Source of the DNA: a virus | Reading direction: 5' to 3' (one strand) | Length of the DNA stretch: 42,071 bases | IMG/VR virus record: IMGVR_UViG_3300009788_000170 | Coordinates: 1-42,071 of that record | Shown: piece by piece, positions 12,935-20,639 of the stretch | Layout: the number at the start of each line of letters is the position of its first letter | Position numbering within the stretch: the first letter of the stretch is position 1 | Program-made: the position numbers and the translations under genes | The notes under the pieces: model-generated | What the model was told of the DNA's origin: nothing | The model's input: only the letters and a program-made list of their open reading frames with translations | The model's database searches: none

Positions 12935-13475
12935 AAAAGAATTATCATATTATGGCAACAATGGAAATTTTGTAATCAAGAGAGATATCTGCAAAGGATT
13001 ACCGGAAGAATTCAGGCTTTGCGATGTAATTTATTCGGAGCCATCTTGGCTGATGGGTTATGAAAAATTTCTAAGTAGGGCTAGCACGGAAGGAAGTGAT
13101 TATAAAAAATATATTGAATCAATTTCAGGCATTATAAAGAAAACAAATAAACCGATTTGGATAGTAACAGGCCGACATGCTTTGAAACATTTCCCTATCC
13201 CCCATCATTCTCAAGAAATAAAACTATTCCACCATGATGCCTTCTTGCTAGGGTGGAATGATAGATCATTAGATTGGACAGATTTTGGTTCAATCAAAAC
13301 AACTGATAACCTATTGGAAATTTTATCTGATACTTATGACAGGGTTGGTGATTTTTGTTGCGGGTACGGGAACACGGCCAGAGCGTTTTTAAATAAAGGG
13401 AAAGAATTTGTGATGTCAGATATCAACGGAAAATGTGTTTATTATATAGCAAAGGAGTTGATGGGATATGCATGA
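12879..13475 (+). CDS. Methyltransferase-like protein with atypical motif IV
   Basis: A 198-residue protein with the motif order of beta-class amino-methyltransferases: motif IV region CDVIYSEPSW at 48-57 comes before the SAM-binding motif I DFCCGYGNTARAF at 158-170, which is followed by an acidic strand end VMSD (Asp181). A normal motif IV is D/N/S-PP-Y/W/F; here SEPSW replaces it, so catalytic ability is uncertain. The protein is short, and between motifs IV and I there is room only for a small target-recognition part. It overlaps the next gene by eight bases. Inferred role: DNA or nucleotide modification together with the Ibr-like proteins, or a SAM-binding regulatory subunit. Confidence 0.65.
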   Translation: MKKQKKNYHSALTQPLKIEKELSYYGNNGNFVIKRDICKGLPEEFRLCDVIYSEPSWLMGYEKFLSRASTEGSDYKKYIESISGIIKKTNKPIWIVTGRHALKHFPIPHHSQEIKLFHHDAFLLGWNDRSLDWTDFGSIKTTDNLLEILSDTYDRVGDFCCGYGNTARAFLNKGKEFVMSDINGKCVYYIAKELMGYA

Positions 13476-14208
13476 TATCCAGTTTATAAAAGACACTTCG
13501 CAAGCAGAAATAGATAAACTTGATGGGGATGTTTTGGTTTTGTACCGTGAAGGATACAAATTACCAAAAATAGAAAGTGCTGAATACATGGAATTTGAAA
13601 CATTCAGAAGTAAATACATTGATATTCATGCAAAAGTAATTGTTTTAATTGGATTGATAAGAATGATTACACCGTCAAATAGATGTGACACTGTACACGA
13701 ATACCTAACAACATTAACTCCTAATATCAGAAAAATAAGTATTGATATTGAACCTTTTCTTGGAGAGCCTTGGCGGTTAATGTGGCATTATCTCTATACA
13801 AAAAATAATCATTTTAATGTCCCTCATAGCTATGCCTTAGAAACAGAATGGCAAAAATGGTTTTACCGGGATATTAATGATTCCAGAATATCCGGTAATA
13901 ATATTAAAATGTTTATACAGAATACTTATTCTGACTTGGACCAATTTAATTCAGAATTTGGTTTTTATGATTGTGCTTCAGAAGAATGGTATTCCGAGGC
14001 AAAAGACCATGTTTTCGCAAAATACAATACCCCGAAGCAATTAATTAACAATCTTCTTAAAGAGTGCAATAAAAAGTTTGATATAAAATTCAGCTTTGAA
14101 TCATACAGGGAAAGTAAAAAGTTTGAATTACCAGATCTAAAAGTATACCGATTTGTTACTGAGGAAGCTAAAAGAAGAATGTCAATTTATAACTCTGTGA
14201 TATCATGA
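13468..14208 (+). CDS. Unrecognised 246-residue protein in the Ibr-type operon
   Basis: A 246-residue soluble protein with no signal or membrane segment. The first 120 residues alternate strands and helices (DVLVLYREGYKLP, HAKVIVLIGLIRM, NIRKISIDIEPF), which could be a Rossmann-like fold. A tryptophan- and tyrosine-rich middle follows (GEPWRLMWHYLY at about 95-106, EWQKWFYRDI near 127-136). The C-terminal half is charged and helical. No known catalytic signature is seen. It overlaps both neighbours (8 and 4 bases), so it is made together with the methyltransferase-like and IbrA-like proteins and is the best candidate for a new component. Confidence 0.7.
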   Translation: MHDIQFIKDTSQAEIDKLDGDVLVLYREGYKLPKIESAEYMEFETFRSKYIDIHAKVIVLIGLIRMITPSNRCDTVHEYLTTLTPNIRKISIDIEPFLGEPWRLMWHYLYTKNNHFNVPHSYALETEWQKWFYRDINDSRISGNNIKMFIQNTYSDLDQFNSEFGFYDCASEEWYSEAKDHVFAKYNTPKQLINNLLKECNKKFDIKFSFESYRESKKFELPDLKVYRFVTEEAKRRMSIYNSVIS

Positions 14209-15281
14209 AAATATACAATCCAGAAATAAATGTTCTTGATGCTACCAGAGAAAGAATAAGCTATTTATTTGACGAATTTGAAACAATCAACGTTTCTATT
14301 TCATCCGGTAAAGATAGCACTGTTCTTTATTATTTATGCCTCCAGGAAGCAAAAAAACGGAATAGAAAAATAATAGCTTTCTTTCAGGATCAAGAAGCCG
14401 AGTATGCTGCATCAATTGAGATCATGAAAATACAAATGGACCACCCAAATGTTATTCCGGCGTGGTACCAAGTTCCTATTTATCTAACTAACTCAACAAG
14501 CTATACAGATTATTTTTTATATGCATGGGGCAAGGGGGATAAATGGATGAGGGAAAAGGACCCGGTTGCAGTTAAAGAAATTGACGAAGATTACCCACCT
14601 AGATTCTATGAGTTTTTTAAATGGTATGAGCAAAAGAATCCAGATGCTGCTTACTTAGTAGGTCTTAGAGCAGATGAAGGAGTAATTAGATTCAGAGCTG
14701 TTACTAAATATGTTGGATGGAACGGTATTAGATGGTCAACAGAAACAGATAATATTAAAAAATTCTACCCTATTTATGATTGGGGATTCGCTGACATTTG
14801 GAAGTTTATTTATGATTATAATATTCCATATAACAAGATTTATGATTTGATGTTCATGGACAATTATAGTTTTTATAATAAAATGCGAGTGTCGAACCTG
14901 ATTCATGAAAAATCATACAAATGTTTGATTGATCTTCCAAAGTATGAACCAGAGACTTACAATAAACTTTCAAAAAGAATCGGGGGTATTCCAACAGCTC
15001 AAAGATACGCAAGTGAAAAACTTGTTTTTAACAACAAGAAATTACCGAGACATTATAAGACATGGAAAGATTTTAGAGATTTTCTTTTGTTGAATATTCC
15101 GGTTGAAGAACACCGGGAAAAGTTTATTGCCAGGTTTGAGAAACAAGAAAACTCAGAAAGAATTTATCAAGCACAAGTAGGGCAGCTTTTAATTAATGAT
15201 TTTGAAAACAGCCGTGCTTTCAATACGAAAAAAACCCAGTACGATAAAAAGGTAAAAGAAAAATGGATGAACATACTGTAG
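14205..15281 (+). CDS. IbrA-like PP-loop (PAPS-reductase family) enzyme, copy 1
   Basis: A 358-residue ATP-pyrophosphatase-fold protein. The PP-loop SSGKDST lies at 33-39 (the second position is S instead of the usual G), the family acidic motif QDQEAEY at 61-67, GLRADEG at 153-159, and YPIYDWGFADIW at 188-199 followed by NKIYDLM. PAPS-reductase-family enzymes bind a nucleotide and activate sulfur or nucleic-acid substrates; the IbrA branch, paired with a ParB-fold IbrB, is known from E. coli prophages as an activator of prophage genes. The clear QPYGDDQ-type DUF3440 segment of copy 2 is not evident here. The gene overlaps the ParB-fold gene by 19 bases. Confidence 0.85.
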   Translation: MKIYNPEINVLDATRERISYLFDEFETINVSISSGKDSTVLYYLCLQEAKKRNRKIIAFFQDQEAEYAASIEIMKIQMDHPNVIPAWYQVPIYLTNSTSYTDYFLYAWGKGDKWMREKDPVAVKEIDEDYPPRFYEFFKWYEQKNPDAAYLVGLRADEGVIRFRAVTKYVGWNGIRWSTETDNIKKFYPIYDWGFADIWKFIYDYNIPYNKIYDLMFMDNYSFYNKMRVSNLIHEKSYKCLIDLPKYEPETYNKLSKRIGGIPTAQRYASEKLVFNNKKLPRHYKTWKDFRDFLLLNIPVEEHREKFIARFEKQENSERIYQAQVGQLLINDFENSRAFNTKKTQYDKKVKEKWMNIL

Positions 15282-15790
15282 AACAAAAAGCAACTGAAGT
15301 TATTGTGGTGCCATTGGAAAAGATGTTTTCGAATGATTATAATCCAAATCGGATGCCAGATACAGAAATGGATCTATTAAAACAATGCATTGTAAAGTAT
15401 GGTTTTTTATTCCCAATACTTGTTACTTGGGTAGAAGAAAAACAAATGTATCGTATTATTGATGGATTCCATAGATATGAAACACTTAAACGAATTGGAG
15501 CAAAAGAGGCTTCAATTATCGATATGAAACTGCCATATCATGACGCGGTTCAATTGACTGTATTAATGAACCGGATTAAAGGATTGCATCAAGTGGAAAT
15601 GATGAGCGATTTAGTTTTGAAGCTTGAGAATTTAGGGCTTGAAGACACTGAAATATGTGATAACCTAGGCATGGAAAGTGAGGAGTACATGAGACTCAAG
15701 CAACAATTGGGAATAGCCCATGCCTTTAAAAACCACGAATACAACTCGTCATGGGCTATTGACAAGGAAACATACGGATTGAAAAAATGA
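15263..15790 (+). CDS. IbrB-like ParB N-terminal-domain protein, copy 1
   Basis: A 175-residue protein. The ParB N-terminal (sulfiredoxin-like) fold is shown by YNPNRMPDTEMDLLKQCI (26-43), the strand YGFLFPILV, and the nucleotide-binding signature IIDGFHR at 65-71. A helical C-terminal part (about 105-160) resembles the HTH that follows in IbrB and ParB proteins (DLVLKLENLGLEDTEICDNLGM). The IbrB arginine-rich box seen in copy 2 is replaced by MNRIKGLHQ, so this copy is diverged. It probably binds nucleotide and DNA and partners IbrA copy 1, whose gene it overlaps. Confidence 0.85.
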   Translation: MDEHTVEQKATEVIVVPLEKMFSNDYNPNRMPDTEMDLLKQCIVKYGFLFPILVTWVEEKQMYRIIDGFHRYETLKRIGAKEASIIDMKLPYHDAVQLTVLMNRIKGLHQVEMMSDLVLKLENLGLEDTEICDNLGMESEEYMRLKQQLGIAHAFKNHEYNSSWAIDKETYGLKK

Positions 15791-16308
15791 ACTTTAAAAA
15801 CGAACCGGTTTCAAATGTGCAATGGGTTCATTCATCAACTATTGCAAAGAACTCATACAACCCAAATCATGTCGCAAAACCCGAACTTGAATTATTAAGA
15901 AGGTCAATTGAAATCAATGGTTTTACACAGCCGATAGTTTGCTGGAATGATTCAGGTCGACTTGAAATAGTTGATGGATTCCATAGGTCATTGGTAGGCC
16001 AAAATACAGAATCTATCAGGAATAGACTCAATGGATTTTTACCAGTAGTCATACTGAATAAAGAAAACACCGGCAAGAATGACAGAATAGCCGCCACGAT
16101 AAGGCACAACAGGGCAAGAGGTAAACACAATATGTCAGCAATGTCTGATATCATTATCGAACTTAAAAGACGCAATTGGAGAACTTCAAGAATCTGCAAA
16201 GAGCTTGGAACTGACGAAGATGAGGTTTTAAGATTGATGCAGATTAATGGATTAATTGAAATGTTTTCTGATAATGATTACTCTGAAGCGTGGGAATATG
16301 AAATATAA
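15787..16308 (+). CDS. IbrB-like ParB N-terminal-domain protein, copy 2
   Basis: A 173-residue protein, paralogous to the preceding one. YNPNHVAKPELELLRRSI at 24-41, strand NGFTQPIVCW, IVDGFHR at 61-67, and the typical IbrB box TIRHNRARGKH at 104-114, followed by helices with a probable HTH (MSDIIIELKRRNWRTSRICKELG). It starts in a four-base overlap with copy 1, giving a tandem pair. It is probably the cognate partner of the DUF3440-containing IbrA copy 2 downstream. Confidence 0.88.
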   Translation: MNFKNEPVSNVQWVHSSTIAKNSYNPNHVAKPELELLRRSIEINGFTQPIVCWNDSGRLEIVDGFHRSLVGQNTESIRNRLNGFLPVVILNKENTGKNDRIAATIRHNRARGKHNMSAMSDIIIELKRRNWRTSRICKELGTDEDEVLRLMQINGLIEMFSDNDYSEAWEYEI

Positions 16309-16699
16309 ACCATATTGGATACGAGAAGATTATTTAAACGGGATGTTTAATACGACAACAAAAAATGATGAGTTATCTATCAAAAAAGTTGAACGACTTT
16401 TTAAAAGCGAAAAACGCACAATAAAGGCGATGTATTCAGTAATACAAAAATGGCATCACTCAACAGGACATAACCTTACCAACAGGTCGATAAATAGAAT
16501 TGCTTGGCTTGGACAAGCGGCTTGCTGCTATTCGTTAAAAGTCCCGGACTATATTACTAAAAAAGCTTGGTGGAATCTCCCGAAAGAAATACGAAACAGA
16601 GCGGATAAAAACGCCAAAGATTTAATAGAATCTTATGAAAACAAAACTAAAAATCAATGTATTGGAAGCCGCAAAGCAGAGAATCAACTTTGTTTTTAA
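16298..16699 (+). CDS. Unrecognised 133-residue protein between IbrB-like and IbrA-like genes
   Basis: The start at ATG 16298 overlaps the IbrB-like stop by 11 bases. The 133-residue product is basic and helical: a first part YKPYWIREDYLNGMFN, a middle RTIKAMYSVIQKWHHSTG, and a cysteine- and tryptophan-rich C-terminal part (IAWLGQAACCYSLKVPDYI, KKAWWNLPKEIRNRAD). No domain is recognised. Its end overlaps the second IbrA-like gene by 65 bases, an unusually long overlap that implies fixed co-expression. It may be an adaptor of the Ibr complex. Confidence 0.7.
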   Translation: MKYKPYWIREDYLNGMFNTTTKNDELSIKKVERLFKSEKRTIKAMYSVIQKWHHSTGHNLTNRSINRIAWLGQAACCYSLKVPDYITKKAWWNLPKEIRNRADKNAKDLIESYENKTKNQCIGSRKAENQLCF

Positions 16700-17771
16700 T
16701 ACATTTGAAAAGATTTATCTTTGTTTTTCAGGTGGCAAGGATTCGACTGTTATGTTTCATTTAGCTGCAGCCGAAGCAATCAAAAAAAAAGTCAAGATTG
16801 ATGTTTTGTTTATTGATTTAGAAGCTCAATATAAGGCCACGATTGATCATGTAAAAGCAATGTTTGGATTATACAAAGATCATATCAATATCCATTGGGT
16901 TTGCATTCCATTAACTCTGAGAAATTCGCTGTCAGTATTTCACCCTAGTTGGATATGCTGGGAACATGGAAGAGAGTGGGTGCGGGAAAAACCAAATAAT
17001 GACAGTTTCGTGTTTTGCTATCCATCAATGGAGTTTGAAGAGTTTACTTATTGTTTCGGTAAGTGGTTTGCAAAAGATAAATTAACCGCTTGCCTGGTTG
17101 GAATCAGAACAGACGAAAGTTTAAATCGTGAAATGGCGTTGCAGTCAATTAAAGAAAGTTACAATCAATGGACAACAAAAATTCATAAGAATGTTTTTAA
17201 CTGTTATCCTATTTATGACTGGAAAGTTTCTGATTTATGGGTTTATACGCGGAAAGAAAACAAGATGCACAATAAAATTTATGATCTGATGCAGCAAGCG
17301 GGTGTCCCGTTAAAAGATCAAAGGATATGCCAGCCATATGGGGATGACCAGAAAAAAGGGTTGTGGCTTTATCATCTACTTGAGCCTGAGACATGGGACA
17401 AAGTTTTAAATCGGGTGTCAGGAGTAGGTGGTCACGAACATACCAAAGAAAGCAAAATAAACAAACCGGATAAATTGTCATGGAAAAAATATTGTGAGCT
17501 TTTAATTAATTCAATGCCAGCAACTACAAAAAATCACTATATCGAACGAATCACAAAATATTGTAAATCATGGGAGAATCGAGGGTATGGAGATGGGATA
17601 TGTAATATTGTTCCGGATAACATCGAGCGCAGAAACATAGCACCATCATGGAAAGCTATTTCAAAAGCGATATTGAAAAATGATTATTGGTTTAGATCTA
17701 TTAACATGACTCAACCGTTTAGCAAAACATACGGGGAGTATTTAAAAATAAGAGATGGAATCATAAACTGA
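16635..17771 (+). CDS. IbrA-like PP-loop enzyme with DUF3440 region, copy 2
   Basis: A 378-residue protein. The canonical PP-loop SGGKDS lies at 32-37, DLEAQY at 61-66, GIRTDES at 156-162, YPIYDWKVSDLW at 191-202, then NKIYDLM and the DUF3440-type segment QRICQPYGDDQKKGLW at 229-244 with the following EPETWDKVLNRVSG. This is a full-length IbrA-type phosphoadenosine-phosphosulfate-reductase-like protein. It is closer to the described family than copy 1 and has the intact PP-loop. Family members act with ParB-fold IbrB; the chemistry they perform is not settled. It is the last gene of the operon; the terminase genes follow after about 90 bases. Confidence 0.9.
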   Translation: MKTKLKINVLEAAKQRINFVFNTFEKIYLCFSGGKDSTVMFHLAAAEAIKKKVKIDVLFIDLEAQYKATIDHVKAMFGLYKDHINIHWVCIPLTLRNSLSVFHPSWICWEHGREWVREKPNNDSFVFCYPSMEFEEFTYCFGKWFAKDKLTACLVGIRTDESLNREMALQSIKESYNQWTTKIHKNVFNCYPIYDWKVSDLWVYTRKENKMHNKIYDLMQQAGVPLKDQRICQPYGDDQKKGLWLYHLLEPETWDKVLNRVSGVGGHEHTKESKINKPDKLSWKKYCELLINSMPATTKNHYIERITKYCKSWENRGYGDGICNIVPDNIERRNIAPSWKAISKAILKNDYWFRSINMTQPFSKTYGEYLKIRDGIIN

Positions 17772-17864
17772 AATAACTTGCAAAAAACGCAAAAAAAGAG
17801 GATATTTAGATAACACTTCAAAGAGGTATCAATAAAAGGGCAAACCCACACATGAAATTCCAAA

Positions 17865-18467
17865 TTGGCAAAAAAGAAACAAAACAAGCCTAAAAATGGC
17901 AGAAAAAAGGGCATTACACCCAAAAATGCAAAGTTTATTGACGAATATATCAAAACAAGTGATTTAAGCAAGTCATGGATCGCCGCCGGGTATAGTGAAA
18001 ACAACCCTTCGAGCTGTGCTGCAAAATGTTTGAAAAAACCCCAAATAAAACGAGAGTACAAGAGAAGGCTTAAAGAGATAGGACGGAAAGTAAACTTTGA
18101 TGCGATCGATGTCATAAACGAACTTGGTAAAATAGCCTTTTCAAATTCAGATGATTATATTGACTGGCATGAAATAAAGATAGACAAGGTGACTCCCACC
18201 GGTGAGGTTAAAAAAGAGATAGTTTCAAGGGCATACCTTAAAGCAGGTTCCGAGGTAACAAGAGAAATGAGAGCGGCGATCTCAGGAATTAAAGAAACAA
18301 TAAACGGAGTCGAGGTAAAGTTTCACAGCAAGACACAGGCGCTTGAAAGTCTCAAAAAGTATTTTGGTATTGATGATCCGAGAGAGATTGAGAAGGCTAA
18401 GAGGATAAAAGACGGAGGCGGCGCAACAGATATCAATATTACGATTACGAGAGATTCAGATGTGTAA
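17865..18467 (+). CDS. terS: Terminase small subunit
   Basis: A 200-residue protein that starts at TTG 17865: an in-frame stop lies just upstream and no in-frame ATG is suitable. Very basic N-terminus, then the Terminase_2-type helix-turn-helix (TPKNAKFIDEYIKTSDLSKSWIAAGYS at about 18-44) with the CLKKPQIKREYKRRL helix, and a C-terminal part containing SKTQALESLKKYFGI. It binds the packaging start site and feeds DNA to the large subunit. It overlaps the large-subunit gene by eight bases. The 94 bases upstream hold TTGCAA and a weak GATATT that might be a late promoter. Confidence 0.88.
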   Translation: MAKKKQNKPKNGRKKGITPKNAKFIDEYIKTSDLSKSWIAAGYSENNPSSCAAKCLKKPQIKREYKRRLKEIGRKVNFDAIDVINELGKIAFSNSDDYIDWHEIKIDKVTPTGEVKKEIVSRAYLKAGSEVTREMRAAISGIKETINGVEVKFHSKTQALESLKKYFGIDDPREIEKAKRIKDGGGATDINITITRDSDV

Positions 18468-19833
18468 CCCCCTAAAAATAATCGTACCATACAAATTCAA
18501 AGCAAGATCATATCAACAAAACATATTCAAGCAAGTAGGCAGTGATATCCATAAATTAAAAAGGGGCGTAGCTGTTTGGCACAGAAGGAGCGGGAAGGAT
18601 AAGACATTTCTTAATTTTGACATTCGTGAGATGCACTACAGAATAGGCGCTTATTATTACATATTCCCAACCTTAACCCAGGGACGTAAAATTATATGGG
18701 ATGGGATAGACCGCGATGGATTCAAATTTATGGATCATTTCCCGAGAGAGATGGTTCAATCCAAAAATAAGTCTGACATGCAGGTCAAGCTTAAAAACGG
18801 ATCAATTTTTCAAATAGTAGGAACTGATCATCTAGACAGTATAATTGGAACAAACCCTGTAGGAGTAATATTTTCGGAATATTCGTTACAGAACCCAATT
18901 GCTTGGGATTTTATAAGACCAATTCTTTCAGAGAACGGTGGGTGGGCTTTATTTAACTATACATTTCGTGGCAAGAACCATGGATGGGACTTATACGAAA
19001 TGGCCCGACAGAATGACAAATGGTATTGTGAATTACTCACTGTAACCGATACCAAACGTGAAGACGGAACACCGGTAATTTCATCAGAGGCAATAGACGA
19101 AGAACGCCAAGCCGGGATGGATGAGGATTTAATAAACCAGGAATATTATTGTGATCCATCCGCAACCGATAAAGGTGCTTTTTATTCAGATCAATTAAAA
19201 TGGATTGATGAAAACAACCGGGTCCGTGAAGTAAATTACGAGCCTGATTTGCTGGTAATGACATTTTGGGACATAGGACGAACCGATTACAATTCAATAT
19301 GGTTCACACAGAAGGCAGGCGAAGAAATAAGGATAATAGATTTCTACCAGAATCACAATAAAGGAATTGATCATTATATCGATTTTATACTTGGTGAAAA
19401 AAACACCGATGGCCGAAGAGTTGGTGGGTTGCCCTATAAAAAATATAAGCATTGGGCACCACATGACATCAAAGTTACAGAGTATACTAGCAACCAATCA
19501 AGGATAGAATACGCTAGGTTAAACGGTGTTGATTTTAATGTCGTTCCGGATATATCAATTCAGGATGGAATTGACGCAGGGAGAAGGGTTTTGAAATATT
19601 GCTATTTTGATAATAAAATTGGGAAAAGGACATCTGACAACGGGGAACACGGGGTTAACTTCGGGCTTAACGCCTTGCGATCTTATAGAAAACTATTCGA
19701 TGAAAAAAGAAAAACCTATAAAGATATTCCGCACCACGATTGGGCAAGCCATCCAGCAGATGCTTTCAGGTATCTTTCAATTGGGATAGCTGTATCATAT
19801 GGTGTACCAGGGGTTAGAATTCAAGCATTTTAA
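18460..19833 (+). CDS. terL: Terminase large subunit
   Basis: A 457-residue packaging ATPase-nuclease. The Walker A-like HRRSGKD is at 41-47, Walker B-like VGVIFSEYS at 134-142 followed by the coupling-region strand WALFNYTFRG. The RNase H-like nuclease domain begins with the catalytic strand VMTFWDIGRTD (Asp271), and the acidic C-terminal motif HPADAFRY is present near 430. Length and order agree with a complete Terminase_6-type protein. It acts at the portal to pump and cut concatemeric DNA. Confidence 0.93.
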   Translation: MCNPLKIIVPYKFKARSYQQNIFKQVGSDIHKLKRGVAVWHRRSGKDKTFLNFDIREMHYRIGAYYYIFPTLTQGRKIIWDGIDRDGFKFMDHFPREMVQSKNKSDMQVKLKNGSIFQIVGTDHLDSIIGTNPVGVIFSEYSLQNPIAWDFIRPILSENGGWALFNYTFRGKNHGWDLYEMARQNDKWYCELLTVTDTKREDGTPVISSEAIDEERQAGMDEDLINQEYYCDPSATDKGAFYSDQLKWIDENNRVREVNYEPDLLVMTFWDIGRTDYNSIWFTQKAGEEIRIIDFYQNHNKGIDHYIDFILGEKNTDGRRVGGLPYKKYKHWAPHDIKVTEYTSNQSRIEYARLNGVDFNVVPDISIQDGIDAGRRVLKYCYFDNKIGKRTSDNGEHGVNFGLNALRSYRKLFDEKRKTYKDIPHHDWASHPADAFRYLSIGIAVSYGVPGVRIQAF

Positions 19834-19836
19834 AAC

Positions 19837-20034
19837 ATGGAATCATATTTAACAATAGAAATTTCTGACACAATCGAAGAACTTAATTGCGATGGATGCG
19901 GAAAGATAATCCGAAAAGGAGACAAAATGTTGACAAATATAGATTCATGCTGTGGTGGTGGTTGCGTAAGAAGTATTTGTATTGATTGCTTAGAATACGC
20001 TTATAAACAACTGGCAGAGCACAAAGTATTTTAA
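19837..20034 (+). CDS. Small zinc-ribbon protein
   Basis: A 65-residue protein starting three bases after the terminase stop. CDGCG at about 19-23 and CIDC near 48-51 make a zinc ribbon, with an extra SCCGGGCV turn between them. Function unknown. Confidence 0.6.
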   Translation: MESYLTIEISDTIEELNCDGCGKIIRKGDKMLTNIDSCCGGGCVRSICIDCLEYAYKQLAEHKVF

Positions 20035-20038
20035 TATT

Positions 20039-20227
20039 ATGGATTACAAAATAATAAAAGAAGAATCAATCGAAGAATTAGAAAAAACAGTCAATAATTT
20101 TTTAAAAATTGGTTATAATGCGGTCGGTGCCGTGGTTCCACATGTGGTTCATTTTTGGAAGAATGGAGAAGTATTGACCGAATGTACCTACATGCAAACA
20201 TTAATTAGAAAAAAGGGGATGTCATGA
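20039..20227 (+). CDS. DUF1737-like small protein
   Basis: A 62-residue protein with the DUF1737 layout: a strand, then SIEELEKTVNNFLKIGYNAVGAVV (about 9-32), a His-containing strand and a C-terminal YMQTLIRKK motif corresponding to the family's YYQAM end. These are short phage and bacterial proteins of unknown function. Its last codons overlap the next gene by four bases. Confidence 0.65.
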   Translation: MDYKIIKEESIEELEKTVNNFLKIGYNAVGAVVPHVVHFWKNGEVLTECTYMQTLIRKKGMS

Positions 20228-20415
20228 AATTAAATATCAATAATAGGATATTACTTGTCATTGTAAAAATGTTTTTTTCAGTCTGCCTTGGACTTTTAGC
20301 ATTAAGCTTAATGCACCACTATTTAGGATTAAAAGACATTGAAAATCTATATATTATTTTGATTGGCCTTTCTTGTTTTTTTCTGATTGGGATTAACAAT
20401 TGGGGCGAAAAATGA
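20224..20415 (+). CDS. Small two-helix membrane protein
   Basis: A 63-residue protein with two predicted transmembrane helices (about 9-29 and 40-57) joined by a short polar turn containing KDIENL. It is followed by a second membrane protein in a four-base overlap. The pair could form a holin/antiholin set, but no lysis enzyme is next to it. Confidence 0.6.
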   Translation: MKLNINNRILLVIVKMFFSVCLGLLALSLMHHYLGLKDIENLYIILIGLSCFFLIGINNWGEK

Positions 20416-20639
20416 AACAATTAATAAACTATTTCAAAGAACTTATACCAGCATGGTTATTCGAAAAATATAAAATTAAACAATTGATTGGATTTTTCAT
20501 ATTGGGTGGACTTATTACGCTGGTTGTCACAATGATGATTATTTGGAGTTTTCACTCTGTGCTTGTAGCTAATGTATCAGTTTTATGTATTATAATAGGG
20601 CTGTTGAATTTTGGCTTGTTTTTAATTAAAAATGATTGA
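20412..20639 (+). CDS. Small two-helix membrane protein
   Basis: The ATG at 20412 is preferred to 20400 because it makes a standard four-base overlap. The 75-residue product has a polar N-terminus of about 24 residues and two long hydrophobic helices (about 25-46 and 50-71), ending with KND. Possible holin-like or membrane-modifying protein. Not identified by family. Confidence 0.6.
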   Translation: MKQLINYFKELIPAWLFEKYKIKQLIGFFILGGLITLVVTMMIIWSFHSVLVANVSVLCIIIGLLNFGLFLIKND

